The position numbers and the translations under genes are program-made. Below, piece by piece: positions 25,547-34,457 of a stretch of DNA of 64,000 nucleotides. Origin of the DNA: SIG710 sp045651985 (GTDB lineage: Bacteria > Bacillota > Clostridia > Oscillospirales > CAG-272). The notes beneath the pieces were generated by a model that was not told the DNA's origin, did not search any database, and was given only the letters and a program-made list of their open reading frames with translations. Every line of letters begins with the position of its first letter. Position 1 is the stretch's first letter. The stretch lies in assembly GCA_045651985.1 (NCBI GenBank), contig JAZRTK010000016.1:5126-69125 (forward strand). The letters run 5' to 3'.

Positions 25547-26074
25547 ATCAGCGCTAAAGAGAAAGACACGCTTGTCAATGAGGACATTCAAGAAAAGGAG
25601 ATACGCCTCGTAGGTGAGGACGGCGAGCAGCTGGGCATCATGTCAAGCATCCAAGCCCTTGAAATGGCTTATGAAAAGGGACTTGACCTTGTTATGATGG
25701 CAGCAAAGGCGACTCCCCCCGTATGCCGCATCATGGATTTCGGTAAGTACCGCTTCGATCGTGAGAAGAGGGAAAAAGAAGCAAAGAAGAAGCAGCAGAC
25801 GTCGGAGCTGAAGGAAGTACAGCTTTCCTGCCGAATCGACACCCACGATTTTGAGACCAAGGCAAATCACGCAAAGAAGTTCCTGTCTCAGGGCAACAAG
25901 GTAAGAGCCGTTGTCAAGTTCAGAGGACGTGAGATGAGCCACATGGAGATCGGACGCGAGATTCTGGAGCGCTTCGCTACCTATCTTGAGGAAGTGGGAA
26001 CGGTTGACAAGAAGCCTTCAACGGAAGGCAGATTCATGAGCATGATCGTGGTACCTCTCAAGCCTGCTAAATAA
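25547..26074 (+). CDS. infC: Translation initiation factor IF-3, non-canonical AUC start
   Basis: 175 aa. The frame has no ATG, GTG or TTG at the right place. GGAGG at 25533-25537 is followed 9 nt later by ATC (25547), giving (M)SAKEKDTLVNEDIQEKEIR, which aligns with known IF-3 N-termini. E. coli infC starts with AUU and uses it for self-control, since IF-3 rejects non-standard starts; AUC here would work the same way. ATA at 25541 is a less likely alternative. The N domain, a Lys/Glu-rich linker and the C domain (GREMSHMEIGREIL) are complete. IF-3 keeps ribosomal subunits apart and checks start codons. Confidence 0.93.
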   Translation: MSAKEKDTLVNEDIQEKEIRLVGEDGEQLGIMSSIQALEMAYEKGLDLVMMAAKATPPVCRIMDFGKYRFDREKREKEAKKKQQTSELKEVQLSCRIDTHDFETKANHAKKFLSQGNKVRAVVKFRGREMSHMEIGREILERFATYLEEVGTVDKKPSTEGRFMSMIVVPLKPAK

Positions 26075-26082
26075 GGCAATTA

Positions 26083-26127
26083 ATTTCGTTCATACTCGAC
26101 GGCACCTTCGGTGCGAAAGTCGGAAAT
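26083..26127 (+). promoter_or_regulatory. Stem-loop between infC and rpmI
   Basis: Nested pairing: ATTTC/GAAAT (26083-26087 with 26123-26127), CGAC/GTCG (26097-26100 with 26119-26122) and GCACC-TTC-GGTGC (26102-26114). No U tract follows, so it is not a terminator. It may be an RNA-processing or protein-binding site controlling rpmI-rplT. Confidence 0.45.
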
Positions 26128-26161
26128 GATAATAGATTTCATTTGAAAAGGAGATATGAAA

Positions 26162-26356
26162 ATGGGAAAGATCAAGACACATAAAGCATCCGCTAAAAGA
26201 TTCTCGGTTACGGGAAGCGGAAAGGTTAAGCACAACCACAGCCAGCACCGTCATAACCTGGGCCTCAAGACTGCAAAGCGTAAGAGATTCCTTCGCGGCA
26301 GCTCCTATCTCAGCCCCGCTATGACAGCAAACATCAGAGCTCTTATCCAGAAGTAA
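26162..26356 (+). CDS. rpmI: 50S ribosomal protein L35
   Basis: 64 aa from ATG 26162 (MGKIKTHKASAKRFSVTGSG); GGAG lies 8 nt upstream, whereas the ATG at 26156 is too close to it. Length and sequence are typical (RKRFLRGSSYLSPAMTANI). Binds 23S rRNA. It is 38 bp ahead of rplT. Confidence 0.96.
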   Translation: MGKIKTHKASAKRFSVTGSGKVKHNHSQHRHNLGLKTAKRKRFLRGSSYLSPAMTANIRALIQK

Positions 26357-26393
26357 GAGACGACCGTAACAAGAACTTAGGAGGAAAGAAAAA

Positions 26394-26747
26394 ATGGCAA
26401 GAATTAAGGGCGCTATGATGACGCGCAAGAGAAGAAATAAGATCCTGAAGGAAGCAAAGGGCTACTGGGGCGCAAAGAGCAAGCACTTCAAGATGGCTAA
26501 GCAGGCCGTAATGAAGAGCGGTAACTACGCATTTGCCGGCCGTAAGATGAAGAAGAGAGATTTCAGAAGACTCTGGATCGCTCGTATCTCCGCGCAGGCA
26601 AAGGTTTGCGGCATGAACTATTCTACATTCATGCACGGCCTCAAGGTTGCAGGCATCGACCTCAACCGTAAGATGCTCTCTGAGCTGGCAGTGTCCGATA
26701 AGGAAGCATTTGCCGCTCTCGCAGAAAAAGCTAAAGCTGCAAAATAA
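26394..26747 (+). CDS. rplT: 50S ribosomal protein L20
   Basis: 117 aa. Typical start MARIKGAMMTRKRRNKILKE and YWGAKSKHFK, ending in the globular RNA-binding domain. L20 is needed for early 50S assembly and represses its own operon in E. coli and B. subtilis. AGGAGGAAAG precedes the ATG. Confidence 0.97.
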   Translation: MARIKGAMMTRKRRNKILKEAKGYWGAKSKHFKMAKQAVMKSGNYAFAGRKMKKRDFRRLWIARISAQAKVCGMNYSTFMHGLKVAGIDLNRKMLSELAVSDKEAFAALAEKAKAAK

Positions 26748-26752
26748 TTACC

Positions 26753-26779
26753 AAAAAACCCGGTTTTACCGGGTTTTTT
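26753..26779 (+). terminator. Terminator of infC-rpmI-rplT
   Basis: AAAAAACCCGG-TTTTA-CCGGGTTTTTT, an 11-bp stem with A and T tracts. The next gene starts only 24 bp later, so some readthrough is likely. Confidence 0.9.
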
Positions 26780-26802
26780 CTTGAATTTGGAGAGGTATAA
26801 AA

Positions 26803-27642
26803 ATGCCGATAAACATCAGCTTTTCTCCCGAGATCATCACTTCAAGAGCCAATCCACAGCTTGTAAAAGTGGGCAAATTGGCGGATAAAAAGCACCGCGA
26901 TGCGGCCCGTCTTTTCCGCTTTGACGGTATTAAGCTTTTTTGCGAGGCGGTGAAATGCGGGGCTGAAATTGAACAAGTTTTTGTGAGGGAAAGCGCAAAA
27001 GAAAGGGTCGTGTCAAGCCTTGAAGGACACCCCGAAATTGCAGAAAATCTCGGGCGCGTCGGTCCGTTTATATTGCTTGGCGACTCGGCTTTTGACAAAA
27101 TTTCCTGCGAAAAATCCCCCGAAGGGATAATTTGCGTCTCAAAATATGTTGACAACTTCAAAAAAACTGATAAAATAGAAGGAAAAGACGTGAGCGGCAA
27201 GGCTCTGATCCTCGAGTCGGTAAGAGATCCAGGAAACCTTGGAACTATCCTTCGATGCGCCGATGCTTTTGGCATCGACCACGTTATTTTAAGCTCGGAC
27301 TGTGCCGACGTATTCAGCCCGAAGACGCTCCGAGGTGCCATGGGAGCGGTGTTCCGCAAAAATATGACCGTCTGCTCCGACCTTTGCTCGTCGATAAAGG
27401 CTCTCAAAGCAGACGGGCGGCGGGTGTTTGCTACCGCCTTGCACCGCGATTCGCTTAAATTGGGCGATTTTGAACTGAAATCGACCGACGTTTTCGTCAT
27501 CGGAAACGAGGGTCACGGAATTTCAAGCGACCTTATCTCCGCTTGCGTAGAGACCGTATTTATACCCATGTGCGGCGGCGCCGAATCCTTAAACGCAGGG
27601 GTGGCGGCATCCATTTGCATGTGGGAGATATCAAAACTTTAA
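26803..27642 (+). CDS. SpoU-family 2'-O-ribose RNA methyltransferase (YsgA-like)
   Basis: 279 aa. An N-terminal substrate-binding domain (SRANPQLVKVGKLADKKHRD) leads to the SPOUT knot with motif 1 VRDPGNLGTILR, motif 2 VIGNEGHGIS and motif 3 IPMCGGAESLNAGVAAS. It transfers a methyl group to an rRNA or tRNA ribose. B. subtilis ysgA also follows rplT. The exact target is unknown. GGAGAGG precedes the start. Confidence 0.92.
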   Translation: MPINISFSPEIITSRANPQLVKVGKLADKKHRDAARLFRFDGIKLFCEAVKCGAEIEQVFVRESAKERVVSSLEGHPEIAENLGRVGPFILLGDSAFDKISCEKSPEGIICVSKYVDNFKKTDKIEGKDVSGKALILESVRDPGNLGTILRCADAFGIDHVILSSDCADVFSPKTLRGAMGAVFRKNMTVCSDLCSSIKALKADGRRVFATALHRDSLKLGDFELKSTDVFVIGNEGHGISSDLISACVETVFIPMCGGAESLNAGVAASICMWEISKL

Positions 27643-27654
27643 GGAGTTTTTAAA

Positions 27655-28950
27655 ATGAGAGACGGAACGCTGTATTGGATATGGCTGGCGCAAAGGCTGG
27701 GCGCGGGAAACCGCTATCTTCCGTATCTTATGGAAAGATATTCGGACGCCTTCGAGATCTTTCGCGCGGACCCTGAGGAGCTTTTTGATACGGAGATGCC
27801 CGAAGCGTTGCAGGAAGCACTTTCCGACAAAAATCTTGATGAGGCGCTGGCAATAAGCGACTACTGCACCAAGCTCCGCATAGGTATTCTCACCTATAAA
27901 AGCGAGCTTTATCCCGCGGGACTTCGACGTCTTAAGGACCCGCCTGCAGTGCTCTATTACAGAGGCAGAATGCCCGATCTTTCAAAGCGTGTTTCCGTGT
28001 CGGTTGTCGGAACTCGAACCATGAGCGAATACGGAAAGAGCGCAGGGTATAAAATAGCATACGAGCTGGCGTCTGCCGGTGTTTGCATCGTCAGCGGAAT
28101 GGCTTTAGGCGTGGATTCCGTGGCGGCGTGCGCCGCACTTGCAGCAGGTGAGACCACTATCGCCGTGCTGGGCAGCGGAGTTGACGTTATCTATCCGCCT
28201 GAGCACGTGACTCTTTACAGAAAGATAATCGAGCGCGGTGCGGTGGTCTCCGAATATCCGCCCACCTCAAGACCGGAAGGTCACCATTTTCCGCAGAGAA
28301 ACCGAATCATAAGCGGAATCAGTATGGGAACTTTGGTGATTGAGGGCGATATGCGAAGCGGAGCGCTTATAACCGCAGAACTTGCCTTGGAGCAGGGCAA
28401 AGACCTTTTTGCACTTCCGGGAAATATCAACGCGGTAAATGCAAGCGGTACCAACTCTCTTTTGCGTAACGGTGCCGATCTTGTGCTTGAAGCATCGGAT
28501 ATTTTAGATCGTTACTCACTTTATCATGCAAATAAGCTGAATTTCGCAAGACTTTCATACGGAAAGACCCGTTCGTCCGTCAGCGACAAGGTTCTTTCGC
28601 AGTACGGCGTGTGCTTTGGTGTAGATCGGGACGAAACAACTGTTCCTGTGCGCAGAGCGCCCGTGAAGCGTGAAGCGGCTCCAAAGCAAACGCAAAAGCT
28701 CGAGACCCTTGCGGCGGTCGCCTCGTCTGCAACCAAGCCCTTGGAGGCTGTGACCGACACAAAGATGCTCGATTCACTCCCCGAAAAATACAGGGATATT
28801 TTTGGGGCTATCCCCGACGGCAGACCCGTCTCCTTTGACGAGGTATTGGCGGTCTGCAAAACTCCGGCAGAAGCCATGAGCGCACTCACTTTTCTTGAAA
28901 TAAAGGGTGCCGTAAGCTCGCTTCCCGGAGGATATTATCTGAAAAACTGA
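27655..28950 (+). CDS. dprA: DNA-processing protein DprA/Smf
   Basis: 431 aa. A helix-hairpin-helix/SAM-like N-terminus precedes the Rossmann-like DprA core (VVGTRTMSEYG, IVSGMALGVDSVA, VLGSGVDVIYPPEH, FPQRNRIISG, GSGTNSLLRNG-like). The tail beyond about 310 is longer than usual, with a linker (APKQTQKLETLAAV) and a winged helix (VSFDEVLAVCKTP...LPGGYYLK). DprA loads RecA on incoming single-stranded DNA during transformation, and is kept in many non-competent Clostridia. It lies 28 bp before topA. Confidence 0.95.
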   Translation: MRDGTLYWIWLAQRLGAGNRYLPYLMERYSDAFEIFRADPEELFDTEMPEALQEALSDKNLDEALAISDYCTKLRIGILTYKSELYPAGLRRLKDPPAVLYYRGRMPDLSKRVSVSVVGTRTMSEYGKSAGYKIAYELASAGVCIVSGMALGVDSVAACAALAAGETTIAVLGSGVDVIYPPEHVTLYRKIIERGAVVSEYPPTSRPEGHHFPQRNRIISGISMGTLVIEGDMRSGALITAELALEQGKDLFALPGNINAVNASGTNSLLRNGADLVLEASDILDRYSLYHANKLNFARLSYGKTRSSVSDKVLSQYGVCFGVDRDETTVPVRRAPVKREAAPKQTQKLETLAAVASSATKPLEAVTDTKMLDSLPEKYRDIFGAIPDGRPVSFDEVLAVCKTPAEAMSALTFLEIKGAVSSLPGGYYLKN

Positions 28951-28978
28951 CCAACGTAAAGAAAGGAACTTACATTCA

Positions 28979-31246
28979 ATGGCAAATCTCGTGATCGTTG
29001 AATCTCCGTCAAAGGCTAACACAATAAAAGGTTACCTTGGCTCAAATTATAAAGTTATAGCATCAAAGGGTCACGTGCGCGACCTTCCCAAGAGCACGCT
29101 GGGCGTTGACATCGAGGGAGGCTTTGAGGCACACTACATCAACATCAGAGGTAAGGGCGACCTTATCAAGAGCATCAAAAAGGACGCAAAGAACGCAAAT
29201 AAAGTGTTTCTCGCGACCGACCCTGACCGTGAGGGCGAGGCAATTTCCTGGCATCTTGCGAACGCACTCGGGATCCCTGTGGAAAAGACCCGCAGAGTAA
29301 CATTTAACGAGATTACAAAGACCGCTATTAAGGCGGCGATAAAGAATCCCCGCAATATCGACATGGATCTGGTGAACTCCCAGCAGGCAAGAAGAATTCT
29401 TGACCGAATCGTGGGTTATAAACTGTCCCCTCTGCTCTGGAAGAGTGTAAAGAGCGGTCTCAGCGCGGGAAGGGTTCAGTCGGTGGCTACGAGGATAATC
29501 GTGGAGCGCGAGGAGGAGATCAAGGCGTTCGTGCCCGTTGAATATTGGACTATCGACGCGCTTTTGTCCTCCGAGGACGGCAGAAGCTTCAAGGCGGCGT
29601 TCTACGGTGACGAGAAGGGCAAGATCAAGCCAGCGTCGGAAAGCGAAGCCAAGAAGATCCTTGATGCTATCGAAGGAAAGACCTTTAACACTCGTTCCGT
29701 AAAACGTGCGACGAGACGCAGAAACGCCACCCCTCCCTTTACAACTTCTACCATGCAGCAGGAAGCTTCAAAGAAGCTTGGATTCCAGTCCGCGCGTATC
29801 ATGAAGGTTGCGCAGGAGCTTTACGAGGGTATCAATATCGGCTCCGAGAACGGCGGTGTGCAGGGTCTTATCACCTACATGAGAACCGACTCTCTCCGCA
29901 TTTCCTCCGACGCACAGGAGGCGGCAAAGAGCTATATCACGGAGAAGTTCGGGAAGGAATATTACCCCGCAACACCTCACGTTTATAAGTCCAACTCCAA
30001 CTCTCAGGACGCACACGAGGCTATCCGTCCTTCCGACGTCACAATTGAGCCTTCAAAGATAAAGAAGTACCTCACTCCCGACCAGTTCAAGCTCTATAAG
30101 CTTATCTGGGAGCGCTTCGTTGCCAGCCAGATGGAGAGCGCGGAGCTGAATACAGTAGTTGCAGAGTTTGAGTGTGCTTCCTACATTTTCAAGACCAGCG
30201 GATATACCGTGACCTTCCCCGGCTACATGGTCGTTTACAATGAGAGCGAGGAGGAGAAGCGTCACCGTGACGGCGATGAGGAAATGGAAAATCTTTGTTT
30301 GCCCGAGATAAAGAAGGGTGAGACGCTAAAGGGCGACAAGATCGATCCCGCACGCCACTTCACCGAGCCCCCCGCAAGATATACCGAGGCGTCCCTCATC
30401 AAATTCCTTGAAGAAAAGGGGATCGGACGTCCCTCTACCTATACTCCCATTATCACCACTATCCTTGCAAGAAATTACGTTGCAAGAGACGGCAAGTCCC
30501 TCATTCCCACACCCTTGGGTGAGGTGACCAACCGCCTCATGTGCGAGCAGTTCCCCGAGATCGTTGACTACAAGTTTACGGCTGAAATGGAAGACGACCT
30601 TGACCGCATCGAGAACGGTATGACCGAGATGAAGTCCGTTCTTGACGAGTTTTATCGCGATTTTGCCGAGAAGCTTGCAAGAGCCGAAGAAACGATCAAG
30701 GAAAATCAGTACGAGCTTCCCGTTGAGGAAACGGATATAATCTGCGACAAGTGCGGCTCAAAAATGATTATCAAATCGGGTAAGTTTGGAAAGTTTGCCG
30801 CATGTCCCGCATATCCCAAGTGCCGTAACACCAAGCCTTTGGTTGCTCCCGAAAAGGTCGAGGAGAAGAAAGAGATAGTAGCCGACTGCAAGTGCGAAAA
30901 GTGCGGCGCCGATATGGTGGTCCGCAACGGACGCTTTGGCAGCTTCCTTGCTTGCAGCCGTTATCCCGAATGTGATTTTACAAAGCAGAAGACAAGAGAT
31001 ATCGGCGTTGCTTGCCCCGATTGCGGAGGCAAGATCGTGACCAAGTACGGACGCCGCCGTACCATGTTCTTCAGCTGTGAAAAGTATCCCGAATGTAAGT
31101 TCTCCTCCTGGGATATGCCCACGGACGAAAAATGTCCCGACTGCGGTAAGATGCTCTTTAAGAAAAAGGGCAAGAAGCTCCTTATCTGCCACGACAAGGA
31201 CTGTGGCTATAAGAGAGAGGCAGAGGACATCGAAAGCGAAGAATGA
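28979..31246 (+). CDS. topA: DNA topoisomerase I
   Basis: 755 aa. Toprim domain with the catalytic Glu in VIVESPSKA and the acidic DPDREGEA. The active-site Tyr is in TYMRTDSLRIS. From about residue 585 there are four C4 zinc modules (CDKCGSKM...CPAYPKC, CEKCGADM...CSRYPEC, CPDCGGKI...CEKYPEC, CPDCGKML...CHDKDC). It relaxes negative supercoils. It overlaps trmFO by ATGA, so the two are translationally coupled. Confidence 0.98.
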   Translation: MANLVIVESPSKANTIKGYLGSNYKVIASKGHVRDLPKSTLGVDIEGGFEAHYINIRGKGDLIKSIKKDAKNANKVFLATDPDREGEAISWHLANALGIPVEKTRRVTFNEITKTAIKAAIKNPRNIDMDLVNSQQARRILDRIVGYKLSPLLWKSVKSGLSAGRVQSVATRIIVEREEEIKAFVPVEYWTIDALLSSEDGRSFKAAFYGDEKGKIKPASESEAKKILDAIEGKTFNTRSVKRATRRRNATPPFTTSTMQQEASKKLGFQSARIMKVAQELYEGINIGSENGGVQGLITYMRTDSLRISSDAQEAAKSYITEKFGKEYYPATPHVYKSNSNSQDAHEAIRPSDVTIEPSKIKKYLTPDQFKLYKLIWERFVASQMESAELNTVVAEFECASYIFKTSGYTVTFPGYMVVYNESEEEKRHRDGDEEMENLCLPEIKKGETLKGDKIDPARHFTEPPARYTEASLIKFLEEKGIGRPSTYTPIITTILARNYVARDGKSLIPTPLGEVTNRLMCEQFPEIVDYKFTAEMEDDLDRIENGMTEMKSVLDEFYRDFAEKLARAEETIKENQYELPVEETDIICDKCGSKMIIKSGKFGKFAACPAYPKCRNTKPLVAPEKVEEKKEIVADCKCEKCGADMVVRNGRFGSFLACSRYPECDFTKQKTRDIGVACPDCGGKIVTKYGRRRTMFFSCEKYPECKFSSWDMPTDEKCPDCGKMLFKKKGKKLLICHDKDCGYKREAEDIESEE

Positions 31247-32577
31247 TGAAACCTACCGTTAATATAATCGGCGCGGGTCTTGCGGGCAGCGAGGCGGCGT
31301 GGCAGGCGGCAAAGCTTGGAGCACACGTTCGTCTTTTTGAAATGAAACCCGAAAAATTTACACCCGCGCATCACAACGAGGGATTTGCGGAGCTTGTTTG
31401 CTCAAATTCTCTGCGTTCTGACTGCACCTCAAATGCAGTAGGTCTGCTCAAAGAGGAGCTTCGCCGCATGGGCTCGCTGATAATGGAGGCGGCGGACGCA
31501 ACGCGCGTTCCTGCAGGATCTGCTTTAGCGGTGGATAGGGAAAAATTTTCCGCTTACGTCACCGAAAAGATAAGAAGTCACCCCGATATTGAGGTCATTT
31601 CAAAGGAAATGACGTGTCCCGAGGAGGGAATAACCGTTATCGCAAGCGGTCCGCTTACCTCGGACGCGCTGGCTCGGTATATATCCGAGACTTTGGGCTG
31701 CAGGGGACTCCATTTCTTTGATGCGGCGGCACCTATAGTTGATTTTGAATCTATTGACATGGAAACGGCGTTTTTTGCGTCCCGATACGACAAGGGTGAT
31801 CCCGACTACATCAACTGCCCCATGACACGCGAGCAGTACGATGCCTTCTATGAAGCACTTGTGAGTGCCCGTGAGGCGGAGCTGAAGGATTTTGACCGTG
31901 AAAGTCAGAAGGACCTGACCGTTTTTGAGGGCTGTATGCCCGTTGAGGTCATGGCAAAGCGCGGACATGACACACTTCTTTTCGGACCTCTCAAGCCCGT
32001 AGGGCTTGTAGACCCCAGAACGGGCGAGGAGTCCTATGCCGTGGTACAGCTCAGAAAAGAAAACGTTGAGGGCACGATGTTCAACCTTGTGGGCTTCCAG
32101 ACCCACCTGGCATTCGAGGAGCAGAGAAGAGTATTTCGCATGATACCCGGACTTGAGAACGCGCAGTTCTTGCGGTACGGCGTCATGCACAGAAACACCT
32201 TTTTAAACTCCCCCGGAGTGCTCAATGAAAGATATCAGCTCCAAAAGAAGCCAGAGCTCTATTTTGCAGGGCAGATGACGGGAGTTGAGGGCTACGTCGA
32301 GTCGGCGGGCTCGGGATTTGTGGCGGGTGTCAATGCCGCTCTGGCAGCACTCGGAAAAGATCCGCTGGTCTTCCCCGAGACTACCATGATAGGCGCAATG
32401 GCGGCTTACGTAAGCCGCGGCAGCACAGGCAAATTCCAGCCCATGAATGCAAATTTCGGTATAATCGAGCCTCTTGGTTACAAAGTCAAGGGCGGAAAGA
32501 CTGCCAAAAACGAGGCGCTTGCCGCCCGTTCTCTTGAAATTGTCGACGGCATCTGCCGCTCGGATATTTTGGTATAA
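31243..32577 (+). CDS. trmFO: tRNA (m5U54) methyltransferase TrmFO
   Basis: 444 aa. The N-terminal FAD-binding loop is NIIGAGLAGSEAAWQ. The conserved HNEGFAELVCSNSLR segment and the C-terminal GQMTGVEGYVESAGSGF identify the folate-dependent enzyme that makes ribothymidine in the T-loop of tRNA. The start may be ATG 31243 or 31246 (MM). The topA-trmFO pairing is conserved in Firmicutes. Confidence 0.97.
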   Translation: MMKPTVNIIGAGLAGSEAAWQAAKLGAHVRLFEMKPEKFTPAHHNEGFAELVCSNSLRSDCTSNAVGLLKEELRRMGSLIMEAADATRVPAGSALAVDREKFSAYVTEKIRSHPDIEVISKEMTCPEEGITVIASGPLTSDALARYISETLGCRGLHFFDAAAPIVDFESIDMETAFFASRYDKGDPDYINCPMTREQYDAFYEALVSAREAELKDFDRESQKDLTVFEGCMPVEVMAKRGHDTLLFGPLKPVGLVDPRTGEESYAVVQLRKENVEGTMFNLVGFQTHLAFEEQRRVFRMIPGLENAQFLRYGVMHRNTFLNSPGVLNERYQLQKKPELYFAGQMTGVEGYVESAGSGFVAGVNAALAALGKDPLVFPETTMIGAMAAYVSRGSTGKFQPMNANFGIIEPLGYKVKGGKTAKNEALAARSLEIVDGICRSDILV

Positions 32578-32585
32578 AGTTTTTT

Positions 32586-32625
32586 GAAAGGAAAGCCCTT
32601 ATCTAAAAAGGGCGGGTCAAAAGCT
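32586..32625 (+). promoter_or_regulatory. plsX ribosome-binding region with a hairpin
   Basis: GAAAGGAAA (32586-32594) is followed by the hairpin GCCCTT-ATCTAAA-AAGGGC (32595-32613) and 12 nt before the plsX ATG. A second G-rich stretch (GGGCGGG) lies nearer the start. Same layout as tgt and argS. Confidence 0.5.
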
Positions 32626-33648
32626 ATGAAGATAATCGTTGACGTTATGGGTGGCGACAATGCCCCCCTTGAGCTTGTGAAAGGCGCTTGCCAAGCATAC
32701 GAAGAAACGGGCGCAGACCTGCTTTTGGTGGGGGATAAAGACCAAATTGAGCGCGTTGCCGACGAGGAAAAGCTTGACATCAGCCGCTTTGAAATACTTG
32801 ACGCAAAGGAAACGGTGGAGATGACTGACGACCCTTTGATGGTAGTCCGTAAAAAGACCGAAAGCTCAATGGTAAAGGGCTTGCGGGCTCTTGCCGACGG
32901 TCAGGGTGACGCTTTTGTCAGCACGGGAAATACAGGTGCGCTGTTTACCTGCGCCACCCTTATTGTGCGCCGTATAAAAGGAGTTAAGCGCGCGGGTATT
33001 GGTACCGTTCTTCCCCTGCAGAACCCCGTTTTGCTGCTGGATTCAGGTGCAAACGCGGTAGTGGAGCCCGAGTATCTTGACACCTTTGCCACAATGGGCT
33101 CGATCTACATGAAGTCTGTTTTCGGGATCGAAAATCCCCGCGTCGGTCTGCTCAATAACGGCAGCGAGGATTGCAAGGGCACAGAGCTGCAAATTGCGGC
33201 TCATAAGCTTCTTTCAAAGAACGAAAATATTAATTTTGTGGGCAATATCGAAGGTACCAGCCTGACCGCCGATACCTGCGATGTTATCGTAACAGACGGC
33301 TTTACGGGCAATATCTTAATCAAGACCATTGAGGGAATGGGCAAACTTTTGCTCGGTTCACTCAAGGAAGTTTTCATGGCAAGCACAAAGACCAAGCTTT
33401 CCGCTCTGCTCGTTAAAAAACAGCTTGGAACGATGAAGAAGAAATTCGATTCCTCCGAGTACGGCGGAGCGCCATTCCTCGGACTTCGCCGGCCCGTTAT
33501 CAAGGCCCACGGAAACTCAAAGGCAAAAGCGTTTGCAAGCGCTATAAAGCAAGCTGTAAGCTTTGCACAGTCGGGCGTTTGCCACAAGACCGCGGACGAG
33601 ATCGCGCAACTCAAAAAGAGCGGCGAAACAGAAATTGAAGCCGAATGA
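32626..33648 (+). CDS. plsX: Phosphate acyltransferase PlsX
   Basis: 340 aa from ATG 32626 (MKIIVDVMGGDNAPLELVKG). PlsX converts acyl-ACP and phosphate into acyl-phosphate for the first step of phospholipid synthesis. STGNTGALFTCATLIV, LLDSGANA and the LNNGSEDCKGT segment are typical. No fapR is upstream and no acpP follows; rnc starts 13 bp later. Confidence 0.96.
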   Translation: MKIIVDVMGGDNAPLELVKGACQAYEETGADLLLVGDKDQIERVADEEKLDISRFEILDAKETVEMTDDPLMVVRKKTESSMVKGLRALADGQGDAFVSTGNTGALFTCATLIVRRIKGVKRAGIGTVLPLQNPVLLLDSGANAVVEPEYLDTFATMGSIYMKSVFGIENPRVGLLNNGSEDCKGTELQIAAHKLLSKNENINFVGNIEGTSLTADTCDVIVTDGFTGNILIKTIEGMGKLLLGSLKEVFMASTKTKLSALLVKKQLGTMKKKFDSSEYGGAPFLGLRRPVIKAHGNSKAKAFASAIKQAVSFAQSGVCHKTADEIAQLKKSGETEIEAE

Positions 33649-33661
33649 TTTGGAGATAAAA

Positions 33662-34378
33662 ATGCAGGAAAAACCTTACGATAAAAAAGGACTTGAGGCG
33701 GCGCTTGGATATACGTTCAACGATATTTCTATACTTGACACGGCGCTGACCCATTCCTCTTATTCAAATGAACTGAGACTGAAAAAATGCGAGTGCGAAT
33801 GTAACGAGAGACTTGAATTCCTCGGGGATTCGGTGCTTTCCGTTATTGTCAGCGAGTACCTTTACGGACATTATTCAAGACGGCCCGAGGGCGAGCTTAC
33901 CAAAATGCGCGCCGCGGTGGTCTGCGAGGACGCGCTGTCAAAGTTTGCCCGTGAAATTGACCTTGGAAGCTATTTGCTCCTCGGTCGCGGCGAGGAAAAA
34001 AATAACGGCCGTGAGCGCAAATCCATTACGGCAGACGCATTTGAGGCGGTGCTGGCGGCAGTCTATCTTGACGCGGGAAAGTATGGAAAAAACATGGTTT
34101 CCAGATTCGTTCTGCCCTTTATAATATCGGAACTGAGACAGTTTGAGAACGACGGAATACACAAGGATTACAAGACACTTTTGCAGCAGATAGTTCAACA
34201 GGCTGAAGGCGAAAAGCTTGAGTACGTGACGGTAGGAGAGAGTGGCCCCGACCATGATAAGCGCTTTGAGGTTGAGGCACGGCTTAACAGCAACGTAATA
34301 GGACGGGGTATCGGGCGATCAAAGCGACAGGCGGAACAGCTTGCCGCAGCCGAGGCTATAAAGCTCTTCGGAGAATAA
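33662..34378 (+). CDS. rnc: Ribonuclease III
   Basis: 238 aa from ATG 33662, with TTGGAG upstream. The signature NERLEFLGDSVLSV carries the metal-binding Glu and Asp, and the second acidic site is DAFEAVLAAVYLD. A C-terminal double-stranded RNA-binding domain ends in SKRQAEQLAAAEAIK. It cuts double-stranded RNA in rRNA precursors and other transcripts. It is in the usual place between plsX and smc. Confidence 0.96.
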   Translation: MQEKPYDKKGLEAALGYTFNDISILDTALTHSSYSNELRLKKCECECNERLEFLGDSVLSVIVSEYLYGHYSRRPEGELTKMRAAVVCEDALSKFAREIDLGSYLLLGRGEEKNNGRERKSITADAFEAVLAAVYLDAGKYGKNMVSRFVLPFIISELRQFENDGIHKDYKTLLQQIVQQAEGEKLEYVTVGESGPDHDKRFEVEARLNSNVIGRGIGRSKRQAEQLAAAEAIKLFGE

Positions 34379-34393
34379 ATTTCAAAACATAAC

Positions 34394-34411
34394 GCCGGGC
34401 GTATGCCCGGC
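34394..34411. other. G+C-rich hairpin after rnc
   Basis: GCCGGGC-GTAT-GCCCGGC. It is followed by AAAAACTCTTTTT rather than a direct T tract, so it is a weak or imperfect terminator or an mRNA end-stabilising stem. Confidence 0.5.
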
Positions 34412-34457
34412 AAAAACTCTTTTTAAACCACATGAAAAATTGCGAAAGGAGACCGAA

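Noticed and set aside
34394..34411. Intrinsic terminator between rnc and the radical SAM gene
   Set aside because: The G+C-rich hairpin is good, but no T tract follows directly; kept only as a hairpin of uncertain role.
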